DNA of 64,000 bases, from assembly GCF_004331435.1 (NCBI RefSeq), contig NZ_SJKA01000006.1:186001-250000 (forward strand). Direction: 5' to 3'. Position numbers and translations under genes: made by a program. The notes below the pieces were generated by a model. The model had not been told where the DNA came from, searched no databases, and saw nothing but the letters and a program-made list of their open reading frames with translations. Shown piece by piece: positions 17,109 to 26,839 of the stretch (position 1 is the stretch's first letter; every line of letters begins with the position of its first letter). This stretch comes from Kribbella sindirgiensis (lineage in GTDB: Bacteria; Actinomycetota; Actinomycetes; Propionibacteriales; Kribbellaceae).

Positions 17109-17166
17109 CCCACGAGATGCAGGGTTTGCGGCCTGAATACGGGTGGCAAACCCTGCATCTCGTGGG
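17109..17166. terminator. Long perfect inverted repeat, bidirectional terminator
   Basis: Arms 17109-17129 and 17146-17166 match perfectly over 21 bp around a 16-nt loop. It begins two bases after the regulator stop and ends at the base before the convergent sucD stop, filling the whole gap between the two genes. There is no U-tract. Confidence 0.75.
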
Positions 17167-18066
17167 TCAACCAGCGAGATTCGGAACGGCGGGCGCGAGG
17201 GTGGTGCGGAGGAGGTGGGCGGTTTCGGTGGGAGTCTTGCCGACGCGTACGCCGGCTGCTTCCAGGGCCTCCTGTTTCGCGGCCGCGGTGCCGGAGGAGC
17301 CGGAGACGATGGCGCCGGCGTGGCCCATCGTCTTGCCCTCCGGTGCGGTGAAGCCCGCGACGTACCCGACGACCGGCTTGGTCACGTTCTCCTTGATGAA
17401 CACGGCCGCCCGCTCCTCGGCGTCGCCACCGATCTCACCGATCATCACGATCGCGTCGGTGTCCGGGTCATCCTGGAACGCCTGCAGCGCGTCGATGTGC
17501 GTGGTCCCGATGATCGGGTCGCCGCCGATCCCGATCGCGGTCGAGAACCCGAAGTCCCGCAGCTCGTACATCATCTGGTAGGTCAGCGTGCCCGACTTGC
17601 TGACCAGGCCGATCCGCCCCGCCCCGGCGATATCGGCCGGGATGATGCCCGCGTTGGCGCGTCCCGGGCTGATGATCCCCGGGCAGTTCGGCCCGATGAC
17701 ACGTGTCCCGCCGGCCTGTGCGTGTGCGAAGAACGCAGCGGTGTCGTGCACCGGCACGCCCTCGGTGATCACCACCACCAGCGGGATCCCCGCATCAACC
17801 GCTTCGAGCACCGCGCCTTTGGTGAACCGTGGTGGTACGAACACCACCGAGACATCGGCGTCCGCTGCCTTCACCGCGTCCGCACACGACCCGTAGACCG
17901 GGATCGAGCGCCGCGCGAAGTCCACCGACTGCCCGCCCTTGCCGGGTGTCACGCCGCCGACGATATTGGTGCCGGCGGCAAGCATCCGGCTGGTGTGTTT
18001 CTGTCCCTCGGATCCGGTCATGCCCTGCACGACGACCCGGCTCTTCTCGGTCAGGAAGATCGCCAT
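17167..18066 (-). CDS. sucD: Succinate-CoA ligase alpha subunit
   Basis: 299 residues. The CoA-binding Rossmann fold begins [18 protein letters not shown], and the phospho-His motif is GHAGAIVSG. It forms the alpha subunit with the sucC product and makes succinyl-CoA from succinate with ATP (or runs in reverse). Start ATG 18066 follows GAAGGAGAA. It lies 14 bases after sucC. The shared promoter with oxalate-type operators suggests it is not the housekeeping TCA copy. It may supply or recover CoA thioester energy for oxalate activation. Confidence 0.9.
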   Translation of the reverse strand: MAIFLTEKSRVVVQGMTGSEGQKHTSRMLAAGTNIVGGVTPGKGGQSVDFARRSIPVYGSCADAVKAADADVSVVFVPPRFTKGAVLEAVDAGIPLVVVITEGVPVHDTAAFFAHAQAGGTRVIGPNCPGIISPGRANAGIIPADIAGAGRIGLVSKSGTLTYQMMYELRDFGFSTAIGIGGDPIIGTTHIDALQAFQDDPDTDAIVMIGEIGGDAEERAAVFIKENVTKPVVGYVAGFTAPEGKTMGHAGAIVSGSSGTAAAKQEALEAAGVRVGKTPTETAHLLRTTLAPAVPNLAG

Positions 18067-18080
18067 CTCTTGTTCTCCTT

Positions 18081-19226
18081 CTACGCGGCGAGCTCGGCGG
18101 CCCGGGCGGCGGCGCCGTCCATCGTGTCGACCACGGTGACCAGCGGGTGGCCGGCCTTGGCGAGGATGGTGCGGCCCTCGTCGACGTTGTTGCCGTCCAG
18201 ACGGACGACGAGCGGCTTGTCGGCCCGATCGCCGAGTACGGCGAGCGCCTGCACGATGCCGTTCGAGACCGCGTCGCAGGCGGTGATCCCGCCGAAGACG
18301 TTCACGAACACGCTGCGCACCTGCGGGTCGGACAGGATGATCCCGAGCCCGTTCGCCATCACTTCGGCACTCGCGCCACCACCGATGTCGAGGAAGTTGG
18401 CCGGTTTCACGCCGTACCTCTGACCGGCGTACGCCACGACGTCCAGGGTGCTCATGACGAGCCCCGCGCCGTTGCCGATGATGCCGACCGCACCGTCCAG
18501 TTTCACGTAGTTCAGGCCCTTGGCGTGCGCCTCGGCCTCGAGCGGGTCGGCGGCCGCCTTGTCGTCGAAGCCCGCGTGATCCGGGTGCCGGTACGCCGCG
18601 TTGTCGTCGAGCGTGACCTTGCCGTCGAGCGCCTCCAGTGACCCGTCGCCGAGCTTCACCAGCGGATTCACCTCGACGAGTGCGGCGTCCTCCGCGATGA
18701 ACGCGTCCCACAACCGCCGTACGACGGTCGCCGCCTCGGCCGGGAACCCCGCGGCCGCCACGATCTCCGCAGCTTTCGCCTCGTCGACGCCGGTCGCCGG
18801 GTCGATCCGCACCTTCGCGATCGCGTCCGGGTTGGTCTGTGCGACTTCTTCGATCTCCACACCGCCTTCGGTGCTGGCGATACAGAGGTACTCGCGGCTC
18901 GCCCGGTCGACCAGGAACGAGAAGTAGTACTCCTCGGCGATGTCCGCGGCCGGCGCCAGCAGTACGCGCTGCACGGTGTGCCCCTTGATGTCCATCCCGA
19001 GGATCTCGGCCGCCTTCGCCTGCGCCTCGTCCGGGGTGGCGGCCAGCTGCACGCCGCCGGCCTTGCCGCGCCCACCGGTCTTCACCTGCGCCTTCACCAC
19101 CACGCGCCCGCCGAGCTCACGGGCCGCGTCCGCGGCGTCGGCCGCGTCCTCGATCACCCGCCCCAGCGTCACCGGAACGCCGTGCCGGGCGAACAGCTCC
19201 TTGGCTTGGTACTCCATGAGGTCCAC
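18081..19226 (-). CDS. sucC: Succinate-CoA ligase (ADP-forming) beta subunit
   Basis: 381 residues. The ATP-grasp domain starts [19 protein letters not shown] and has [32 protein letters not shown] and [18 protein letters not shown] are the usual Mg-nucleotide and phosphate-binding segments of SucC. It is the first gene of a sucCD pair, divergent from an oxalate/formate-type carrier gene with two operator-like sites between them. Confidence 0.92.
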   Translation of the reverse strand: MDLMEYQAKELFARHGVPVTLGRVIEDAADAADAARELGGRVVVKAQVKTGGRGKAGGVQLAATPDEAQAKAAEILGMDIKGHTVQRVLLAPAADIAEEYYFSFLVDRASREYLCIASTEGGVEIEEVAQTNPDAIAKVRIDPATGVDEAKAAEIVAAAGFPAEAATVVRRLWDAFIAEDAALVEVNPLVKLGDGSLEALDGKVTLDDNAAYRHPDHAGFDDKAAADPLEAEAHAKGLNYVKLDGAVGIIGNGAGLVMSTLDVVAYAGQRYGVKPANFLDIGGGASAEVMANGLGIILSDPQVRSVFVNVFGGITACDAVSNGIVQALAVLGDRADKPLVVRLDGNNVDEGRTILAKAGHPLVTVVDTMDGAAARAAELAA

Positions 19227-19254
19227 GTCGCCTCCAAGAATGTGTGGTGACGAC

Positions 19255-19269
19255 TGTATGCGGTATGCA
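19255..19269. promoter_or_regulatory. Operator-like near-palindrome upstream of sucC
   Basis: TGTATGCGGTATGCA, 29 bases upstream of the sucC start. It has the same half-sites as the sites at 11703, 19329 and 21534. Confidence 0.6.
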
Positions 19270-19328
19270 ATCTGCTCACAAGACCCGCTCAGCTCTGGAC
19301 ATGCCGCTGGTGGAGGAGTACCACAGAC

Positions 19329-19343
19329 TTCATACGGTATGCA
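19329..19343. promoter_or_regulatory. Operator-like near-palindrome upstream of MFS carrier
   Basis: TTCATACGGTATGCA, 17 bases before the MFS start codon. The central CATACGGTATGCA is nearly identical to the copy at 21536-21548. Confidence 0.6.
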
Positions 19344-19359
19344 GTAGTCAGGAGGCGAT

Positions 19360-20700
19360 ATGAATCACGTGACCCGGGATGTGCGTGACGTCTACGGCCG
19401 GCGCTACCGGATCGGCGAGGATGCACGAGAGCTGACCGGCCACTCGCGCCGCTGGCAACTCTGGGCGGCGTGGGCCTGCATGGTCGCGATCAGTCCGTTG
19501 CAGTACTCGTTCGGCACCGCGGCCCTCGGCCTGGCCTCGGACCGCGGGTGGGGCGCGGCCCAAACCCTGTGGCTGCTGGCAGTCTTCGTCGCCGGCCAAG
19601 CGCTGGTCGCGATCCCAGCCGCCTGGGCCCATCGAGTACGGCGGGCAACGCCGACCCAACTCGTCGTGGGTGGTGGGGTGCTCGCCGCGATCGGCCTCGT
19701 CACGCTCGCCCATGTCCACAGCTACGCCACGGTCCTCGTCGGCTACTCGCTCCTCGGCGGCACCGGAGCGGGTCTCGTGTACGCCGCGTGCATCACGACG
19801 TCGGCGCGCTGGTTCCCGGAACGGCGTACGGCGACCATCGGCTTCGTCACGGGCGGGTTCGCGGTCGGCGCCGTACCGAGCATCTTCCTGCTGACGCGGC
19901 TGGATCAGGCGATCGTGTTCGATCTGACCGCTCTGGTGGCGGTGCTGGTCGTCCTGGTCGCCGGTGGTCTGCTGAAGGATCCGCCGCGGCACTGGTGGCC
20001 CGCGGACCTCGACGCTCAGGCGTGGGCGATCGACCGGAAACTGAACCGCAGCATCCCGCACAACGCGCCCGCGGTCCGGCAGTACCGTCCGGGGGAGGCG
20101 ATGCGGACCGGCGCGCTGCCGCTGATGTGGTTGCTGCTGGCAATCAGTACGGCGTTGTCGCTGCTCGGCATCGGCTTCGTGGTGAGCTACGGCGTGAGTG
20201 CGGGCCTCGGTCTCACGGTGGCGGCGACCGCTGCCGGGATGCTTGCCGCTGTCAACGGTCTCGGCCGGTCGCTGGCAGGTCACCTGTCGGACCGGTTCGG
20301 TCGCCGCCGGGTGCTGGCCGCCGTACTGATGATCGAGGGCTTCGCCCATGCCGGTCTGGTTGCCGTCGGCCCCGGCTGGGCGTTCGTGGTGTGCGCGATG
20401 TTCGCAGGCCTCGGCGGTGGTGCGTTCTACGCGATCATGGCCAACCTCGTCCTGGAGTTCTTCGGCGAGAACAGCCTGCTGCAGAACCAGGCCATCCTGT
20501 ACTCCGCGAAGGCGGTCGGCGGTCTGATCGGCATCGGTGTCGCCGCATCCGTGATCGCCGTCGTCGGTTACCGGCCGCTGTTCCTCGGCGCCGGTCTACT
20601 CGGCGTACTGACGGCGCTGAGCGTGCGCCTGCTCAAACAACCCGGTCGCCCCGCGCTGCCCGTCCGCCCTCAGCTCGGTACGCCGGTGGCGGGCGAGTGA
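19360..20700 (+). CDS. OFA-family MFS transporter, oxalate/formate antiporter type
   Basis: 446 residues with 12 predicted membrane segments. The N-terminal half carries [24 protein letters not shown], with the RWFPxRR loop and the Gly-rich helix of the OxlT/OFA family. The central loop has DPPRHWWP, the family signature, and the second half has [13 protein letters not shown] carriers exchange oxalate for formate or take up related monocarboxylates. Next to an oxalate CoA-transferase and lyase, oxalate uptake is the best call. RBS AGGAGG precedes ATG 19360. Confidence 0.88.
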   Translation: MNHVTRDVRDVYGRRYRIGEDARELTGHSRRWQLWAAWACMVAISPLQYSFGTAALGLASDRGWGAAQTLWLLAVFVAGQALVAIPAAWAHRVRRATPTQLVVGGGVLAAIGLVTLAHVHSYATVLVGYSLLGGTGAGLVYAACITTSARWFPERRTATIGFVTGGFAVGAVPSIFLLTRLDQAIVFDLTALVAVLVVLVAGGLLKDPPRHWWPADLDAQAWAIDRKLNRSIPHNAPAVRQYRPGEAMRTGALPLMWLLLAISTALSLLGIGFVVSYGVSAGLGLTVAATAAGMLAAVNGLGRSLAGHLSDRFGRRRVLAAVLMIEGFAHAGLVAVGPGWAFVVCAMFAGLGGGAFYAIMANLVLEFFGENSLLQNQAILYSAKAVGGLIGIGVAASVIAVVGYRPLFLGAGLLGVLTALSVRLLKQPGRPALPVRPQLGTPVAGE

Positions 20701-21263
20701 ACGGCTACGCGAAGGTGCGGCGGCCGGATCCGTGCGTGATGGAGCTGGTGTCGCGGATGGCACGAGAGCCCTGGACGGATCGTCCCGCCTGCGTACATCC
20801 GGTGCTGAGCGCGGTGGCCCGGGTGGCGCACGATCACAGCAGTTCGGTCGGTCGGCGCGAGCTGCTGCCGCTCGCGCCGCGCTTTCTCGATACCAACCGG
20901 GTGGGCTTCGAGCCGTCCGCTCGGTTGGTCGCGCTGTGCGTGTCGACGGCGCTGACGAGCGGCGAGCTTCTGCCGGACGAGCGCCGGCGCCTGACTGCGG
21001 CACACCGAACGGCCCTGCATCTGCTCGGTTCTCACGACAGTCCTGGGGGAACGGCGCGGTGGTGGCTGCCGGTGCTTTCGCCGCTGAAGTGCAGCGAGCC
21101 GTTCTATCGCTCGTTCATCGCCACGGAGCAGGCGGCCGAGGCGGTGGCGATCACCGCCCGCGCGGCCGATCCCGACGTACGCCTGCGCAGCCTGCTGAAG
21201 CTGTGCCTCGGGTCTCAGCCCAAACCTTCGTGTTCGGCGTCCGCCCAGAAATCGTGGTCGTAG
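20697..21263 (+). CDS. Hypothetical protein coupled to the MFS carrier
   Basis: 188 residues starting at GTG 20697, which overlaps the carrier stop codon (GTGA). It appears soluble and mostly helical, with no motif I recognise ([42 protein letters not shown]). The coupled start and GC-rich third positions support expression. The last 49 bases overlap the end of a small minus-strand gene, so the true C-terminus is less certain. Function unknown; context suggests a role in oxalate uptake or its control. Confidence 0.55.
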   Translation: MNGYAKVRRPDPCVMELVSRMAREPWTDRPACVHPVLSAVARVAHDHSSSVGRRELLPLAPRFLDTNRVGFEPSARLVALCVSTALTSGELLPDERRRLTAAHRTALHLLGSHDSPGGTARWWLPVLSPLKCSEPFYRSFIATEQAAEAVAITARAADPDVRLRSLLKLCLGSQPKPSCSASAQKSWS

Positions 21264-21472
21264 TCGCCGTCCGGGATGGTCACGAGTTCGTGCCGGCGAG
21301 GGGCGCGGACCTGCTGCTCGAGGCGCCGAAGGTCCGCCGTGCACCGCTCCAGGTCGTCGAGCAGCCGCAGGACGTCGAGATGCGGGCCGATCCGATTCCT
21401 CAACGTCATAAGGGATTTCTCCAGGGCGAGGAGTGCGGCGCGGGTCCGGTCGAGTTCCTCGGAAATCGTCAT
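21215..21472 (-). CDS. Small coiled-coil hypothetical protein
   Basis: 85 residues from ATG 21472, with AGGAGG eight bases upstream. Heptad-like leucines (ISEELDRTRAALLALEKSL, RLLDDLERCTADLRRLEQQV) suggest a coiled coil, followed by an acidic tail (DGDYDHDFWADAEHEGLG). It is divergent from the lyase gene and convergent with the hypothetical gene before it. Function unknown. Confidence 0.6.
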   Translation of the reverse strand: MTISEELDRTRAALLALEKSLMTLRNRIGPHLDVLRLLDDLERCTADLRRLEQQVRAPRRHELVTIPDGDYDHDFWADAEHEGLG

Positions 21473-21533
21473 CACAGCCTCCTGGGTGCGAACTCTGGAC
21501 AACCGCTACGCCCTGGGATAAGACTACGACTAC

Positions 21534-21548
21534 ACCATACGGTATGCA
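21534..21548. promoter_or_regulatory. Operator-like near-palindrome upstream of the oxalyl-CoA-decarboxylase-like gene
   Basis: ACCATACGGTATGCA, 47 bases before the lyase start. The right half matches the sites at 19255 and 19329 exactly. Confidence 0.6.
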
Positions 21549-21595
21549 ATCTACATCAAGGCCCACCGAAGGCCCTTCCGAGGAGTTGACTGCAG

Positions 21596-23305
21596 ATGGC
21601 GCAGACAGTGTCGGAGACCCAACCCACAGCGGTGGTCAAGGAGCCGGAGACCATCTCCGGTGGTCACCTCGTCGCGAAGGCCTTGAAGGCCGAGGGGATC
21701 GACGTGATCTTCACGCTCTGCGGCGGTCACATCATCGACATCTACGACGGCTGCGTGGACGAGGGCATCGCGGTGGTCGACGTCCGGCACGAGCAGGTCG
21801 CGGCGCACGCCGCGGACGGGTACGCACGGGTCACCGGCAAGCCCGGTTGCGCAGTCGTCACGGCCGGCCCCGGTACGACGGACGCGGTCACCGGTGTCGC
21901 CAACGCGTTCCGCGCCGAGAGCCCGATGCTGCTGATCGGCGGCCAGGGCGCGCTGAACCAGCACAAGATGGGGTCCCTGCAGGACCTGCCGCACGTCGAC
22001 ATGATGACGCCGATCACCAAGTTCGCCGCGACCGTTCCGCACACCGCGCGGGCCGCGGACATGGTCTCGATGGCGTTCCGCGAGTGCTACAACGGCGCGC
22101 CCGGCCCGTCGTTCCTGGAGATCCCGCGCGACATTCTCGACAACTCCGTGCCGGTCGAGTCCGCGACCGTCCCCGAGGCCGGCCACTACCGGGCCTCGAC
22201 GAAGAGCATCGGCGACCCGGCGAGCGTCGAGGCGCTGGCCGACCTGCTCGCGCGGGCCGAGAAGCCCGTCGTACTGCTCGGCAGCCAGGTGTGGACGTCC
22301 CGCGGCAGCGACGCGGCGATCGACTTCGTCCGGACGCTCGACATCCCGGCGTTCATGAACGGTTCGGCCCGCGGCACGCTGCCGCCGGGCGACCCGCACC
22401 ACTTCCACCTGTCCCGGCGGTACGGCTTCAACAACGCCGACCTGATCCTGATCGTCGGCACGCCGTTCGATTTCCGGATGGGGTACGGGCGCCGGCTCCC
22501 GAAGAGCGCCACCGTCGTCCAGATCGACCTCGACTACCGCACCGTCGGCAAGAACCGCGACATCGACCTCGGCCTGGTCGGCGACCCGGGCGCGATCCTG
22601 GCGGCCGTCACGCAGGCGTCGTCGGGCCGGCTGCAGAAGACCGACCGCAAGGGCTGGTTCGCGGAGCTGCGTGCCGAGGAGGACGCGGCGTACCAGAAGC
22701 GGCTTCCGCGGCAGCTGTCCGACGCGAACCCGATCCACCCGCTGCGGCTCGCGCACGAGATCAACGAGTTCCTCACCGAGGACTCGATCTACATCGGCGA
22801 CGGCGGCGACATCGTGACGTTCTCCGGCGGCGTCGTACAGCCGAAGTCGCCCGGCCACTGGATGGACCCGGGCCCGCTCGGCACGCTCGGCGTCGGCATC
22901 CCGTTCGTGCTCGCAGCGAAGTACGCGCGGCCGGACAAGGAAGTGGTCGCGCTCTTCGGCGACGGCGCGTTCTCGCTGACCGGCTGGGACTTCGAGACGT
23001 TGGTGCGCTACAAGCTCCCGTTCGTCGGTGTCGTCGGCAACAACTCGTCGATGAACCAGATCCGCTACGGCCAGGAAGCCAAGTACGGCAAGGACCGCGG
23101 CCGGATCGGCAACACCCTCGGCGACGTGAAGTACGACGAGTTCGCCCGGATGCTCGGCGGGTACGGCGAGGAGGTCCGCGACCCCGCCGACATCGGGCCG
23201 GCGCTGCTCCGGGCCCGCGAGTCGGGGCTGCCGTCGCTGATCAACGTCTGGGTCGACCCGGACGCCTACGCCCCCGGAACCATGAACCAGACCATGTACA
23301 AGTAA
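21596..23305 (+). CDS. ThDP-dependent acyl-CoA lyase, probable oxalyl-CoA decarboxylase
   Basis: 569 residues in the three-domain fold of the acetolactate synthase/oxalyl-CoA decarboxylase superfamily. The catalytic Glu lies in VRHEQVAAHAADGYAR (N-terminal Pyr domain). The ThDP motif is GDGAFSLTGWDFETL followed by VVGNN (C-terminal PP domain). It is the first gene of an operon with formyl-CoA:oxalate CoA-transferase, so oxalyl-CoA to formyl-CoA plus CO2 is the expected reaction. However, the N-terminal region (FTLCGGHIIDIYDGC) and the tail (APGTMNQTMYK) differ from the Oxc type I recall from Oxalobacter and mycobacteria. A 2-hydroxyacyl-CoA lyase activity is the main alternative. Confidence 0.8.
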   Translation: MAQTVSETQPTAVVKEPETISGGHLVAKALKAEGIDVIFTLCGGHIIDIYDGCVDEGIAVVDVRHEQVAAHAADGYARVTGKPGCAVVTAGPGTTDAVTGVANAFRAESPMLLIGGQGALNQHKMGSLQDLPHVDMMTPITKFAATVPHTARAADMVSMAFRECYNGAPGPSFLEIPRDILDNSVPVESATVPEAGHYRASTKSIGDPASVEALADLLARAEKPVVLLGSQVWTSRGSDAAIDFVRTLDIPAFMNGSARGTLPPGDPHHFHLSRRYGFNNADLILIVGTPFDFRMGYGRRLPKSATVVQIDLDYRTVGKNRDIDLGLVGDPGAILAAVTQASSGRLQKTDRKGWFAELRAEEDAAYQKRLPRQLSDANPIHPLRLAHEINEFLTEDSIYIGDGGDIVTFSGGVVQPKSPGHWMDPGPLGTLGVGIPFVLAAKYARPDKEVVALFGDGAFSLTGWDFETLVRYKLPFVGVVGNNSSMNQIRYGQEAKYGKDRGRIGNTLGDVKYDEFARMLGGYGEEVRDPADIGPALLRARESGLPSLINVWVDPDAYAPGTMNQTMYK

Positions 23306-23317
23306 AGGGGACCAAGT

Positions 23318-24544
23318 ATGAGTAAGGCCCTCGAGGGTGTCCGTGTTCTCGACATGACCCACGTGCAGTCCGGACCGTCCTGCACCCAGCTCCTCGCCTG
23401 GCTCGGCGCCGATGTGATCAAGCTCGAGGCGCCGACCGGCGACATCACCCGCCAGCAGCTGCGCGACCTGCCGGACGTCGACAGCCTGTACTTCACGATG
23501 CTCAACTGCAACAAGCGCAGCATCACGCTGAACATGAAGTCCGACCGGGGCAAGGAGATCTTCATCGACCTGGTGAAGAACTCCGACGTCCTGGTGGAGA
23601 ACTTCGCCCCCGGCGCGATCGACCGGATGGGCTTCACCTGGGAACGCCTCCAGGAGCTCAACCCCGGCCTCGTGTTCGCGTCGATCAAGGGCTTCGGCCC
23701 GGGACGGTACGAGAACTTCAAGGCGTACGAGGTGGTCGCCCAGGCGATGGGCGGCGCGATGAGTACGACGGGGTTCGAGGACGGGCCGCCCACCGCGACC
23801 GGCGCGCAGATCGGCGACTCGGGTACCGGCATCCATCTGGTCGCCGGCATCCTCGCCGCGCTGCTCCAACGGACGCACACCGGCAAGGGCCAGCGGGTCA
23901 CCGTGGCGATGCAGGAAGCGGTCCTGAACCTGACCCGGGTGAAGCTGCGCGACCAGCAGCGGCTGACGCACGGCCCGCTGCGCGAGTACCCGAACGACAA
24001 CTTCGGGAGCGAGGTCCCGCGCTCGGGGAACGCCTCCGGTGGCGGCCAGCCGGGCTGGGCGCTGCGTTGCGCACCCGGTGGCCCCAACGACTACATCTAC
24101 GTGATCGTGCAGCCGCCCGGGTGGGCGCCCATCGCTCAGCTGATCGGGAAGCCGGAGCTGGCCGAGGACCCGGACTGGGCGACGCCGGTCGCTCGGCTCG
24201 ACAAGCTCGACAAGATGTTCGCGCTGATCGAGCAGTGGACCGAGCAGCACACCAAGTTCGAGGTGATGGACAAGCTCAACGCGCTGAACGTGCCGTGCGG
24301 GCCGATCATGTCCACCGCCGAGCTGATCGCGGACGAGACGCTCGCCGACCTCGGCGCGGTGGTCGAGGTCGAGCACCCGCAGCGCGGCACGTTCAAGACC
24401 GTCGGCTGCCCGATCAAGCTGTCCGACTCACCGGTCGAGGTCGAGACCTCACCGGGCCTCGGCGAACACAACTCCGTCATCTACGGCGCGCTCGGTATCG
24501 ACACCAACGAGCTGCAGGAACTGAAAGCCGCCGGCGTCATCTGA
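23318..24544 (+). CDS. frc: Formyl-CoA:oxalate CoA-transferase (CaiB/BaiF class III)
   Basis: 408 residues, 13 bases after the lyase gene with GGGG(A) upstream. It follows the known Frc closely: N-terminal [45 protein letters not shown], the catalytic Asp region [13 protein letters not shown] and the flexible active-site loop [11 protein letters not shown]. It moves CoA from formyl-CoA (or succinyl-CoA in some members) to oxalate, giving oxalyl-CoA for the lyase. It would run as a catalytic cycle with the preceding gene, releasing formate and CO2. Confidence 0.92.
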   Translation: MSKALEGVRVLDMTHVQSGPSCTQLLAWLGADVIKLEAPTGDITRQQLRDLPDVDSLYFTMLNCNKRSITLNMKSDRGKEIFIDLVKNSDVLVENFAPGAIDRMGFTWERLQELNPGLVFASIKGFGPGRYENFKAYEVVAQAMGGAMSTTGFEDGPPTATGAQIGDSGTGIHLVAGILAALLQRTHTGKGQRVTVAMQEAVLNLTRVKLRDQQRLTHGPLREYPNDNFGSEVPRSGNASGGGQPGWALRCAPGGPNDYIYVIVQPPGWAPIAQLIGKPELAEDPDWATPVARLDKLDKMFALIEQWTEQHTKFEVMDKLNALNVPCGPIMSTAELIADETLADLGAVVEVEHPQRGTFKTVGCPIKLSDSPVEVETSPGLGEHNSVIYGALGIDTNELQELKAAGVI

Positions 24545-24617
24545 ACGTCCGAAGAAGCGGAGCGACGTGACACCGGTTCTTCGGACGCAAGCATCGATCA
24601 CAGAGGAGTTGCAGCGC

Positions 24618-26765
24618 ATGACCTATGACAAGGCAGCAGTCCGGACCATCCTCGACCAGGCTCTGGCGGACGGCCGCACCTCACTGAGCGCGCCGGAGGC
24701 CAAACTGGTCGCCGACGCGTACGGCATCCCGACGCCGGGCGAGGGGCTGGCCACGACTGCCGAAGGGGCCGCCGGCCTCGCGGCCGAGATCGGTTTCCCG
24801 GTCGTGCTGAAGATCGTCTCACCGGACATCCTGCACAAGACCGACGCCGGCGGCGTGGTGGTCGGCGTCGACAGCGAGGACGCCGTGCTGGCGGCCTACA
24901 AACAGATTGTCGACAACGCGACTGCCTACAAACCGGATGCGGACATTGTCGGCGTCCAGGTGCAGAAGATGCTGGTCACCGGCGGTGACGTGCAGGAGGT
25001 CATCGTCGGGGCGGTCACCGACCCGACCTTCGGGAAGGTCGTCGCGTTCGGGCTGGGCGGCGTACTCGTCGAGGTCCTGAAGGACGTCACGTTCCGGCTG
25101 GCGCCGCTGTCCGGCGACGACGCCCGGGCGATGGTCGACGGGATCGACGCCCACGAGATGCTCGAGGGCGTGCGCGGCGCCCGGCCGGTCGACAAGGAGA
25201 TTGTCGGCAATCTGATCCAGCGGGTGTCTGACCTGGTCACGGACTTCCCGGAGTTCGCGGAAGTCGACCTGAACCCGGTGCTCGCCGGGCCGGACGGCGC
25301 CACCGCGGTCGACTTCCGGATCATCGTCGACGCCGAGGCCGGCAAACCGGTCGAGCGGTACAGCCAGGCGCAGATCCTGACTGCGATGACCCGGATCATG
25401 AAGCCGCGCGCGGTGGCCGTGATCGGGGCGTCCAACGAGGACGGCAAGATCGGCAACTCGGTGATGAAGAACCTGGTCAACGGCGGGTACGCCGGAGACA
25501 TCTACCCGATCAACCCGAAGGCCGACGAGATCCTCGGGCGCAAGGCGTTCCCCAGCATCCTGGACGTCCCGGGGGACGTCGACGTCGCGGTGTTCGCCGT
25601 ACCGGCCAAGTTCGTCGGCGGGGCGCTCGAGCAGTGCGGTCAGAAGGGGGTCGCCGGCGCGATCCTGATCCCGTCCGGGTTCGCCGAGACCGGCGAGCAG
25701 GCACTGCAGGACGAGGTCGTCGCGATCGCCCGCAAACACAATGTCCGCATTCTGGGACCGAACATCTACGGCTACTACTACCTGCCGGAGAGCCTCTGCG
25801 CGACGTTCTGCACACCGTACGACGTCCGCGGGTCCGTCGCCCTGTCGTCACAGAGCGGAGGCATCGGGATGGCGATCCTCGGCTTCAGCCGGTCCAGCCG
25901 GATGGGAGTTTCCGCGATCGTTGGGGTAGGCAACAAGGCCGACATCGACGAGGATGACCTCCTGACGTTCTTCGAGAGCGACGACAACACCAACCTGATC
26001 GCCATGCATCTTGAGGATTTGAAGGACGGCCGGGCGTTCGCCGAGACGGCGGCCCGGGTGTCGAAGAAGAAGCCGGTCGTCGTACTGAAGGCCGGGCGTA
26101 CGTCCCTGGGCGCGCGAGCGGCCAGCTCGCACACCGGCGCCCTGGCCGGCAACGACAAGGTGTACGACGACATCCTGCGGCAGAGCGGGGTGGTCCGGGC
26201 ACCGGGGCTGAACGAGATGCTCCAGTACGCCCGCGGCATCCCGCTGCTGCCGACGCCGAAGGGCGAGAACGTCGTCATCATCACCGGCGCGGGCGGTTCC
26301 GGCGTACTGCTGTCGGACGCCTGCGTGGACGCCGGGCTGACGCTGATGGACATTCCGCCGGACCTCGACGAGGCGTTCCGGAAGTTCATCCCGCCGTTCG
26401 GCGCGGCCGGAAACCCGGTCGACATCACCGGCGGCGAGCCGCCGTCGACGTACCGGAACACGATCGCGCTGGGGCTGTCCGACGAGCGGATCCACGCGCT
26501 GATCCTGGGGTACTGGCACACGATCGTGACGCCGCCGATGGTGTTCGCGAAGCTGGTCGCCGAGGTGGTCGAGGAGTTCCGGGCCAAGGGCATCGACAAG
26601 CCCGTGGTCGCCTCGCTGTCCGGTGACGTCGAGGTCGAGGAAGCCAGCAAGTACCTGTTCGACCACGGTGTGGTCGCGTACCCGTACACCACCGAGACCC
26701 CGGTCCAGGTCCTCGGTGCCAAGTACCGCTGGGCCCGCAACGCCGGGCCACTCGGCATTAGTTGA
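24618..26765 (+). CDS. ADP-forming acyl-CoA synthetase (acetate-CoA ligase type), fused beta-alpha
   Basis: 715 residues from ATG 24618 with GAGGAG nine bases upstream. The order is an ATP-grasp domain first (LVADAYGIPTPGEGL, FPVVLKIVSPDILHKTDAGG), then a CoA-binding Rossmann domain (AVAVIGASNEDGKIGNSVM) and the ligase domain. ASSHTGALAGND includes the phospho-His. Such enzymes interconvert acyl-CoA + ADP + Pi and acid + ATP. As third gene of the lyase-frc operon it could conserve the energy of formyl-CoA, or activate oxalate or a CoA donor. The substrate is not readable from sequence. Confidence 0.85.
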   Translation: MTYDKAAVRTILDQALADGRTSLSAPEAKLVADAYGIPTPGEGLATTAEGAAGLAAEIGFPVVLKIVSPDILHKTDAGGVVVGVDSEDAVLAAYKQIVDNATAYKPDADIVGVQVQKMLVTGGDVQEVIVGAVTDPTFGKVVAFGLGGVLVEVLKDVTFRLAPLSGDDARAMVDGIDAHEMLEGVRGARPVDKEIVGNLIQRVSDLVTDFPEFAEVDLNPVLAGPDGATAVDFRIIVDAEAGKPVERYSQAQILTAMTRIMKPRAVAVIGASNEDGKIGNSVMKNLVNGGYAGDIYPINPKADEILGRKAFPSILDVPGDVDVAVFAVPAKFVGGALEQCGQKGVAGAILIPSGFAETGEQALQDEVVAIARKHNVRILGPNIYGYYYLPESLCATFCTPYDVRGSVALSSQSGGIGMAILGFSRSSRMGVSAIVGVGNKADIDEDDLLTFFESDDNTNLIAMHLEDLKDGRAFAETAARVSKKKPVVVLKAGRTSLGARAASSHTGALAGNDKVYDDILRQSGVVRAPGLNEMLQYARGIPLLPTPKGENVVIITGAGGSGVLLSDACVDAGLTLMDIPPDLDEAFRKFIPPFGAAGNPVDITGGEPPSTYRNTIALGLSDERIHALILGYWHTIVTPPMVFAKLVAEVVEEFRAKGIDKPVVASLSGDVEVEEASKYLFDHGVVAYPYTTETPVQVLGAKYRWARNAGPLGIS

Positions 26766-26839
26766 TCTTCAGTTGATTGGAGGCAGGAGCACGCGGGGGA
26801 CGTTGATCCGCTAGTTGGCGTCGAACTAAGGAGTCCGCC

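Noticed and set aside
18067..18711. Upstream extension of the sucD frame
   Set aside because: Overlaps sucC; SucD normally begins MAIFLT-like at 18066 with a good ribosome binding site.
21551..24376. 941-codon open frame on the minus strand opposite the lyase and frc genes
   Set aside because: It is antisense to two well-conserved genes and its translation is rich in Arg, Val, Asp and His without domain motifs, a usual shadow of GC-rich coding DNA.
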